From assembly GCA_964019695.1 (NCBI GenBank), contig OZ026516.1, positions 80,121,018-80,185,017 of the forward strand: 64,000 nt of DNA, read 5' to 3'. The notes beneath the pieces were generated by a model that saw only the letters and a list, made by a program, of their open reading frames with translations, made no database searches and had not been told where the DNA came from. This DNA comes from Loripinus fragilis. Its lineage: Eukaryota; Mollusca; Bivalvia; Lucinida; Lucinidae. The position numbers were made by a program, and so were the translations under genes. Shown here piece by piece: positions 56,320 to 64,000 of this stretch; within the stretch, counting starts at the first letter, position 1, and every line of letters begins with the position of its first letter.

Positions 56320-56698
56320 TGTACTATCTACTATATCAAAAATTGTGGTATCTCCCGCTTTTATCTTGGTAAAAAGACAGTATTTCTTGGTCCTCAAAAG
56401 GCCCTATAATTTTAGAAACCAGTAGCAGTTTTGCGAGAAAATATCTCTTTACTCCAAATGAAATGGTCTGAGCTAAAATTGACTTTGAAAATAATAAAAT
56501 TTCCAGTTTAACCTTATGTTTTAATCTTATCATTGGCATGTCAGCTTTAACTACTATCGCGTACTGTCCTTACTAGATAAGTTCAAAGTGACGTCAGAGC
56601 ATGTTTTGATAATTGGACATTGTCCATTGATGTAAATAGGTAAAACGGTTTCGCTAACTTTGTACATTATATTCTTTTATCGTTAATATTTGTCACAG

Positions 56699-56778
56699 TT
56701 TGGCTGGCGCGGTGGTAAGACCTCTGTCCCGAAGTTTTGCAATTGAAGGTTCGAACCCCAATCACGGCATATTTTTTT
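56699..56778 (+). ncRNA. tRNA-like module 4
   Basis: Box A-like TGGCTGGCGCGGTGG, box B GGTTCGAACCCC, then seven T at 56772-56778. The spacing between boxes is tRNA-like, but the acceptor stem is not convincing. Confidence 0.55.
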
Positions 56779-57262
56779 ATATTTGTTTTTTGATATTTTA
56801 TGTTTTTGAATGATGACCTTTATTATTTTTATCGGATATGACAGAAAACGAAAAGCGGAAAGAATGCGATGACCTGATGACACGTTTTGTAATACATGTA
56901 AGTCTACTCTCCTTACACATTTTTTAGAAACAGCTGTTTTACAAAAAGGCTTGTTTACCACCCACTTACAAATTTGAGCTTTGCAACAGTTATTTTTCTA
57001 TTAATCATATATTGATAATCATTTTACCTACGAAAAGGTCAGTTGTCTAAAATGGGTGTTACGAAAAATGTGATATACCCAAAGTCTGCTTCTCAAATAT
57101 GCTATAAGGAGAGTAATTTTAAATTTGCTACCTCGTGTTTTGGGACACACACACAAAAACACTCAAAGAATACTATAGTAAAAACATTTAAAATATAACA
57201 AAAATTTGATAAAAAAAAGTCTTGTTTAAGCAATAATGATATTTAAAAATATCTCCTTCATG

Positions 57263-57375
57263 AAAAAAAATCAATCGTGTAGGATTCGAACCCTCCCCTC
57301 CCCCGTTTTAAATCTCTCGTTAATATAGATACAAATATTTGCCTCGGCTCAACCGACTGAGCTATGACGGCTTGG
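57263..57375 (-). ncRNA. tRNA-like module 5
   Basis: Minus strand: box A TAGCTCAGTCGGTTGAG, box B GGGTTCGAATCC (excellent matches), an expanded middle of about 60 nt, then eight T (A-run at 57263-57270). The anticodon/variable region is too long for a functional tRNA. Confidence 0.55.
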
Positions 57376-57868
57376 TATAATATTTACGTATTTTGAAAAC
57401 CTTTGTCAGGTATTAATGTATTTTTTACCGTTAATAACGGTATAACCTGTATTACCTTTAAGTGTTGGTACGCTCTTTCACGTCACTTTTAACTTATCTA
57501 TAGGCTACAATATACATGTATATACATTGTCATATGCGAATGTTTAACATGCACAAGTTTCTGTCTGATAATAATAAAACGGAATAACACTGACCCTACA
57601 GTAGTACCACGACCTCTAAGTAATGACCCTCGATTCACTCAATGCATTTACCGTTACAGTCGCGCTTCAAAGCGTTTTGTGGAAGTATAGTCGTGTGCAC
57701 CTTGACTTGTTTACCTCAGATTTCCCCGAACCTCAGAGTTCCCTAAATCTGGTAACCCCTGGTGGTTTTTAATACTATATAATTTAGCCTTGTGTGAGGG
57801 TAATATGACGACTTAATCAACAGAGGCAGGTAAAAGTGCGTGTCAAGGATGAACAAATCGTCATATTA

Positions 57869-58431
57869 ATTAATTGACTTTTCGCTTGCTGTAAAGGCGG
57901 CGCCTCATGAATACGTAATTAGGACTGGTCAACCTTAGACATAGGTGACAGCTGAAAATGAGGCGTGGTTTGATTCAAAAGTAACTGTATCATCTTGCGT
58001 CATTACCTCAATATAGACGCAAAATACATTATTTAGTCCTTAAAACGCCAGCAAAATAACTGCATCTGAAAATGTCTATGTAACATAGGCAAACAGGCAA
58101 ACATTGTGGACCCAGATCAGACTGCTCCTACAGGAGCAGTCGGATCTGGATCCACACTGTTTGTCTATGAGGCTTCAAATATTTTAGCGGACGACAAAAA
58201 CACATTTTGTGATTATGCGCTTTAAGGGTTAATAAATGTGAGTTCAGTGTGTATATGGTTAGGAGTTTCATGAAATGCACGCATGTTTGCTCGGCACAAA
58301 AAGCTTATTTACTCTTTACCAAATTATAAATGAAACTTGATTTCCCTTACTTAGCCGATGAAATAGCCCAACCACGCACAGATATGAATATTAAAGTTGC
58401 CGCCTTTACAGTAAGCGAAAAGACAAGTAAT
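57869..58431. mobile_element. ~560-bp TIR element, relative of 46718-47706 without tRNA-like modules
   Basis: Ends ATTAATTGACTTTTCGCTTG and the complement of ATTACTTGTCTTTTCGCTTA, both then CTGTAAAGGCGG. Subterminal GACATAGGT, GAGGCGTGGTTT and TCTTGCGTCAT match the 46718-47706 element in inverse orientation. A nested hairpin MITE lies at 58087-58172 (arms CCAGATCAGACTGCTCCT / AGGAGCAGTCGGATCTGG). Confidence 0.88.
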
Positions 58432-58776
58432 TTTTAATACCTTACACAAGGGCAACAATTGTTTATTATACCCCATTCTTACTTTGACAAATTCTTCATT
58501 TTGTTTCCATAAGGCTTGGACGATATATCAACTACCAATAGCAATGATAGTGTAAATAAAATAAACCTGACATCCCTAAAATGACAATTTGACCGGCTCA
58601 ATTGATAACGATGGACTCCACTATTGTTTCCACTTTCAACAACATATGACTAAAAGTACAACTGCACTTACCGCTAGCAGTGACGTCAGAGGGTAGTATT
58701 ACTTGCCTGGGCAATAGTCGTGACAGTAAAGTGTAACCCGTGCAGAATATTACCATGCGGTCAATTAGTTAGTAAA

Positions 58777-59924
58777 TATATACTTAAGGAATAAAGAAAC
58801 GCAACAAACACTTTGAGTCATTGTAAGCATACAATATGATGGAAGTATTTAGTGCAACTGATATTTATCCATAAGAGCAGTATGTGGCCGTCAAATTACA
58901 GCAGGTTCAACGTAATTATCGATTACGCAATCATTTTGGTATGCACGTAACCAGCCTGACCCCCGTAGTAAACTGCTGAAACAGGGTCAATAAAAGCAAT
59001 GATTGAATAGACCATCAGTTTATTGTTTTAAAAAGTCTTGGCATAGATTACGGATCAAGGAAATGATCAAATGGCGACGTTTCTGTAGGATTCTGAAACG
59101 GCTTAACGTCACTAACGTCAACTCTGAATTCTGAGTGAAACGCGTAAACTTTCTTTTCTGCTTGAGATTTATTCATTACATGGACGTTTTGTGCAAGAAT
59201 TATGACTTGAGATCTTCAGACGTCAAAAAAACTCAATTCTGACGTCAAAATTTGATACCCTACGTTTTTTATGGTTTCCATGATGTTTATGTGTTTTTCT
59301 AATGATAAAATGGTCCAGTGACAAAGTTTAGACTACAGTGAACAAGTTTAGTGTTCACTCTCGACATGTAATCAGATGTTTTCCCTTGCATTATGCCGTG
59401 TTTTGTTTGGCTAACGTCAATATAAACACCTTACCAGCGTATTTCTACGGTATCTGAAAAGTCAGTTTTTCCCAAGAAAGCATGTTCTGATATCTCTAGG
59501 TTTATCTTATCCCGTATTTTCACAAGCGACCCAACCCTGACGGCTCTAAGTGACGTTTATCGTTTATTCACTACCTTTGTGTATCTTGTCATTCAAGTAG
59601 CGTGTTTTGACGCAATATTTGACTGCATTACGAGTATGTTTGGACGTTTGTTTAATTTGCATATTGACAAGTCGACGCCAAATGACCAAACATGGAAAAG
59701 ACCGGGTTTCTTGATCTTTATTCTGACGTTAACGTCACATTTTACGTTTTCATATGTTTTCATCCTGTAGCGTAAAATGTTGCGTTAAAATGACGTTTTG
59801 GTATTACATCACATGCTATAAATACTCAATAAGAAATTTTCAAAAGAGATTTCACCAAACCGTCATTTAAACACGCAAAAATTATATTTTTGTCTGTTGC
59901 GTTTCTTTATTCCTTAAGTATATA
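58777..59924. mobile_element. ~1.15-kb TIR element with perfect 30-bp ends
   Basis: Left 58777-58806 and right 59895-59924 are exact inverted repeats (TATATACTTAAGGAATAAAG then AAACGCAACA). The interior is rich in ACGTCA/TGACGT motifs (59106, 59113, 59219, 59240, 59721 and others). A 63-codon ORF at 59579-59770 is unrecognised. Confidence 0.88.
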
Positions 59925-60110
59925 AATGAGGTGTCGCGACGCCAGATGATACATAGATAGAGGATCGTACACCAGTAGTATATTCTTATGAAATTTATTT
60001 AACGAGCCTTTTGGTGAGTTTAAGAAATTCGTATGAAATGACCACCGGTGTATGATCATTCAATTGAATAGAATTCGTCGAACGTCATGAATAAAGAGCA
60101 AAATGGCGGA

Positions 60111-60565
60111 AAACTGCTCAAACGTGGAGGTAGTTTTTTTTTATCGTGTACCATTTTGGAAATTCAACTCTATCTAATAGTGTTTTATTCTAAGCTTAGT
60201 GCTATTAAAGAACTGTCACAAGGGAAACCCTAGCGGGTAAATCGCAATATTATCAAAGCTCTGGGAGCCTCAGTGATTTGTGCTACCAAGCTCATTTAAA
60301 TTGGTTCCTTTCCGGTTTCTCATGTTTTACATATAGTCTTCTACACTTAAACAAACTTATAAACGAACGCTTTACAAACGCTGAGAGAACTGCTCAAACG
60401 TGGAGGTAGTTTTTATCGTGTACCATTTTGGAAAATTCAACTCTATCTTATAGTGTTTTATTCTAAGCTTAGTGCTATTAAAGAACTGGCACAAGGGCAA
60501 CCCTAGCGGGTAAATCCCAATATTATCAAAGCTCTGGGAGCCTCAGTGATTTGTGCTACCAAGCT
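60111..60565. repeat. Direct duplication of ~180 bp
   Basis: 60111-60292 and 60388-60565 are about 95% identical (both start AACTGCTCAAACGTGGAGGT and end TTTGTGCTACCAAGCT). The 95 bp between them is the left arm of the 60288-61821 element. Confidence 0.93.
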
Positions 60566-61821
60566 GGAGTCTAATTGCCAAAGTCAACCAACTAAGTGCG
60601 TTCACACAGTGACTTCCTACAACCCGGATCTTAGGGGGAACAGCTCTCACAGCCACCTCAGTGACCTGGCCATAATTTGAATAAAGTTAAAAGAGCACCA
60701 CTAGATTATGCTACATACCAACTATGAAGGTTCTATGCCTTGTGGTTTCAGACAAGAAGATTGCTTTTAATGTTTTCCATACTTAAAAACGAACACATTA
60801 ATTTTTATGCTAGTTCAGAAAGTAAAACTCTGTCATTCATAATTTTTATTCTACAAATAAACCAAGGCTTTACCGAGACGCTACAAATCATTTCATTTCA
60901 AAATGTCTCGTTCGTCTTGCACAGACTAAATCCAAATAAAGGCACCCTCATCTAAAAAAGTAACACTTTCACACCAATATTAAATAATCCACAGAAACAT
61001 TACCCATTGATATGTTTGAAGATGTTAGTGACTGCCATGATTTAAGATGAATATAAATCAAACGTTTTCACACAATCGGACTCGCCATTTCTTTTAGAAA
61101 CAGGTGCTAAGAGCAGCTTAATCTAAGAAATTCGACTTTAAGCATGTACTTTAAGTACAAACTTTGTACTGCTCTGTACACTTTATTATCTGCTGTACGG
61201 CATTGACCTTGATTATTCATTTTTACAAGAAATCACTGTTCTACTTTTATAATGTAAAAATCTTTGACAAATGCTGTCGAATTAATTGTTAAAAATTCAC
61301 AATTGAAATCGGAAGTGTTGAATAGTCGTGAAAGATTTACCGCCACAGAATAGACCGATTGAGTTCTATTGGGTTTGTCTACCATATTCAGATGAAATAA
61401 AACACATACAATGATTTAACGTGTGCTGCTGTCGATTTTTTTTCTCATCTTTTAAAGATGCGTAAATTTTTTACGGTATATCAAATTTCAAACGTTTGGT
61501 GTTTTTAAGTTACCTGGACCAGTTCATAAACACACTGCACTTCAATTTGATAAAAATGCACCGAAAACTATTTTTCACCAAAACCGTTGATTTTTACATG
61601 TTTGAACTCCAAAAATGTAAAATGAATGAAAACTATCCCAAAATACTTATAAATTTTGCCCTATTGAAATGCTCATGATTTAGTTGAAATTCATTTAAAA
61701 TTATTGGTGTCTTAGTCAGAAAAAAAATAGTTTGTAAAGCGTTCGTTTATAAGTTTGCTTAAGTGTATAAGACTATATGTAAAACGTGTGAACCCGGGAA
61801 GGAACCATTTCAAATGAGCTT
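60288..61821. mobile_element. ~1.5-kb TIR element with ~90-bp arms
   Basis: Left arm 60288-60378 (AAGCTCATTTAAATTGGTTC ... AAACTTATAAACGAACGCTT) and right arm 61731-61821 are inverted copies at about 85-90%. The second unit of the direct duplication lies just inside the left arm. No recognisable protein. Confidence 0.8.
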
Positions 61822-61823
61822 GT

Positions 61824-62117
61824 GGTGTGGTACTTGATTGTATCGATTCCTGATCTTTGCAACCTTACTTACTTTTATAAAGTTTTCATTCCAAGAATCT
61901 TTTTAGCTCGTTTGACCTAGTTATGCAACGGACTTAAACCATTTGAAAAATCATCAAAGAGGACCATATTAGGACCATTCAACCAAGTTTGGTCAAGATA
62001 CAGCTTACAGTTTAGGAGGAGATATCCTTTGAAGAAATTGTTGGCGACGCACGACGAACGACGGATATCCAACGATCACAATAGCTCACATTGAGCCTAT
62101 ATCCCATGAGAGCTAAA
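61824..62117. repeat. Dispersed motif copy plus inverted copy of the 4070-4160 repeat
   Basis: 61824-61880 matches GGTGTGGTACTTGATTGTAT plus CCTTACTTACTTTTA; 61890-62117 resembles the inverse of the 4070-4260 repeat (GGACCATTCAACCAAGTTTGGTCA, ACGACGGATATCC, AATAGCTCACATTGAGCC). Confidence 0.6.
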
Positions 62118-62740
62118 TGATATATCTTTGTTCAGCAGGACATGTATTTGGTGAATGTTGATTTTAGAATTGTATAGCTTTTTTATCCTTAGTAATCAAA
62201 TTATACATTTTTCATGCATTAACAGTACATTTGCAGGGTCCCGATGCCGCTAGGCCGAGTATTCAAACAACTCCCAAGGGTGCCGACAAGTGCTAATGCA
62301 ATGAAACGGATATGTGTGATCGTTTTTCTTGCATATTTTTTTTTCTGATTCCAACCTAAATAGCATTGAAAACGCCGATAAAACATGAAAATATATTTTT
62401 TCTCACACTTGATGTCTTCATACACAATCGCGTCACCGTCAAACTTTCTAACGCCATAGCCCCGCGCAACGCTTTCGCAAACAAAAGCATCAGCAAAATG
62501 ATCAGTCCAGGCTCGTTTGGCAGCATGCACACCGTTCAGAACCCATAGTTAAAACCCATGTTCAAACAGCCGCGTGAATCTCACGTTTTGAAAATGGATT
62601 TTCGATAATTTGACAATGGTTTCAAACAGCTCTGCTCAAAGAAGTTATGCAAGAATGTTGCTTTAACTTAACACTGTCCACCACACTACTTTTGTCTCGT
62701 TAGTTCATTCTTAATGCATAACATGTTTAACATAAAAAAT

Positions 62741-62884
62741 CCTCACCGACGTCACTGCGTTGTGTCCTTAAGCAAGACACATTATCCCTTGCTTAGTACT
62801 GGTCCAACCCAATAAGACCCGTCTTGACATAACTGAAAAATTGTTAACTGGGACGTAAAGGATCAAATTATTAGAACAAAAACA
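62741..62884 (+). mobile_element. 5'-truncated SINE with 11-bp target-site duplication
   Basis: Body GTCACTGCGTTGTGTCCTTA...AGCAAGACACATTATCCC...AGTACTGGTCCAACCC...GGGACGTAAAGGATCAAAT, same family as 13917-14115, lacking most of the tRNA-like head. ACATAAAAAAT flanks it at 62730-62740 and 62885-62895. Confidence 0.9.
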
Positions 62885-63409
62885 ACATAAAAAATACATG
62901 TTTAAACATTGAACACTAGTATCTAAGCATGTAATGGCCTTTTTAATGTCAGCTTTTTCCTACAGATATCTTGATCATAAATATTTCATATTTAGAATGT
63001 CAATGTATAAACACACGAGAATATCGTATCAGTAACCTTTATCACAGTGTCTGGAAACTCCATTTTCCAGCCAGATAGTTATGACGTGCCATGAGCACAC
63101 CAGAGAGGCGGAAATCGAAAACGTTTATACTCTCGACGAACGTAGATAAAAATCGTTAGAAACAAAGTTTTCATTTGTCATGGCAATCGAAAACACTGCG
63201 ACAAATGACAATCGAAAACTCTGTTTCTGACGATTATGGTCCTTGTTCGTCGGTTATTAAGAGCGTTTCGATTGCCGCCTATCCGGTGTGATGAGGCGCG
63301 CCATTCATCGTATAAACGAGCTGGCGAATATATCTTTTCAGGGACAACGCAATAATGCATTGCAAATGTTCACCTTTTTATCCCATATAAGGCTATCGTC
63401 CATTTGTAT

Positions 63410-63495
63410 GGGACATCGGCGAACAGTGCAGAAACAGACCAGACACCGCACAACGCGGTGTCTGATCAGGTTCTGCACTATTTGTTTACGGCATT
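63410..63495. mobile_element. Hairpin MITE, AACAGTGCAGA family
   Basis: GAACAGTGCAGAAACAGACCAG and ACACCGC ... GCGGTGT, then CTGATCAGGTTCTGCACTAT; nearly a perfect hairpin with CACAAC between the CCGC/GCGG arms. Confidence 0.88.
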
Positions 63496-63900
63496 TACTT
63501 AAAGAATTTGAATGAAATGGTAAATTACTACCCTAACACCCTTCATTGATAAGGGTGGGAAATTCCATTGGAGTAAAAATGAGTTAATCGAACAATATAT
63601 TAGCTGTTGTAAGGTGCCGCCATTTTTAAATGATTTTAAAATAGGCGAAGTGACGTAAGCAATGACCTTAATGATGTGTACTAATAGATGATAATTGGAC
63701 CTGGTACAAAACGCCTCTAATAAACGCCCATGCTTACGTACGCAGCTAAGCTAGAGGTCTATAGTCTCAGTCTTTATCTACATCCATACTTCACGTATGC
63801 GAGGAGCTCTATGGACTTCATAATGAATCCTAATTACCAATTTAAGATTGTGTTTGATATTTAGCAATTAACATTTATTAGCCTGCGGTCCTTTTAATGA

Positions 63901-63980
63901 GACATCTTCAAACAGTGCAGACCACGATCAGACGCCACAGAACGTAGCGTCTGATCAGGGTCTTCACTGTTTGCTTACAT
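63901..63980. mobile_element. Hairpin MITE, AACAGTGCAGA family
   Basis: AAACAGTGCAGACCACGATC, AGACGCCAC..., GTAGCGTCTGATCAGGGTCT and TCACTGTTTGC. Second copy within 0.5 kb of the one at 63410. Confidence 0.88.
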
Positions 63981-64000
63981 AGTTTTCCATAGAAAAATAA

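Larger units (their letters stand above)
56574..57500. mobile_element. ~930-bp TIR element carrying two inward-facing tRNA-like modules
   Basis: Ends: TAGATAAGTTCAAAGTGACG on the left (56574 on) and the complement of TAGATAAGTTAAAAGTGACG on the right (to 57500), 21 of 23 matching. Modules at 56699-56778 (+) and 57263-57375 (-). The arms also carry a TTAACGGTAAAA-type motif like that of the 46718-47706 element. No transposase frame. Confidence 0.8.

Noticed and set aside
57263..57375. Possible genuine tRNA gene (excellent box A and B)
   Set aside because: The middle region is too long and no 7-bp acceptor stem can be formed by eye; kept only as a tRNA-like module.
62219..62530. 103-codon minus-strand ORF in a slightly GC-richer stretch
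   Set aside because: No family resemblance that I can name; both strands are open. It could be an exon of an unknown gene but there is no support.

Overview
The window looks like AT-rich genomic DNA of a marine invertebrate, most likely a bivalve mollusc. The reasons are one long gene with small exons and kilobase introns, tRNA-derived SINEs, many short terminal-inverted-repeat (TIR) and hairpin elements, and diverged tandem repeats of a kind I associate with clams and mussels. No bacterial, organellar or viral gene set is visible. The species cannot be named from sequence alone. Only one protein-coding gene could be supported: the 3' part of a plus-strand SLC5-family sodium/solute symporter, closest in appearance to the SLC5A8/SLC5A12 monocarboxylate and SLC5A6 multivitamin transporters. 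It was rebuilt by hand from eleven exons between 6605 and 39139. Phases are consistent at every junction and the joined reading frame is 1401 nt (466 codons plus stop). The first visible exon is in the middle of the protein, so the N-terminal helices and promoter are presumably upstream of the window. Layout: 1-6600 is upstream intron or intergenic sequence with three tandem-repeat blocks. 6605-39139 is the transporter gene; its introns hold a SINE with a 14-bp target duplication, palindromic MITEs, microsatellites and a five-copy 42-bp minisatellite that includes the 3' end and splice donor of exon 4. 39140-64000 has no recognisable gene. It is a mosaic of tandem repeats, TIR elements (four between about 46.7 and 59.9 kb), two 5'-truncated and one fuller SINE copy, tandem palindromic units, and a minus-strand retroelement reverse-transcriptase pseudogene at about 53.8-55.2 kb. 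The most unusual observations are: (1) the minisatellite built on a coding-exon end, which duplicates the 5' splice site; (2) two TIR elements (46718-47706 and 56574-57500) that each carry inward-facing tRNA-like modules with box A/box B-like motifs followed by T-runs, beside a shorter relative without the modules; (3) a clear excess of the palindrome TGACGTCA across the window. All calls were made by eye; no database search or folding program was run.
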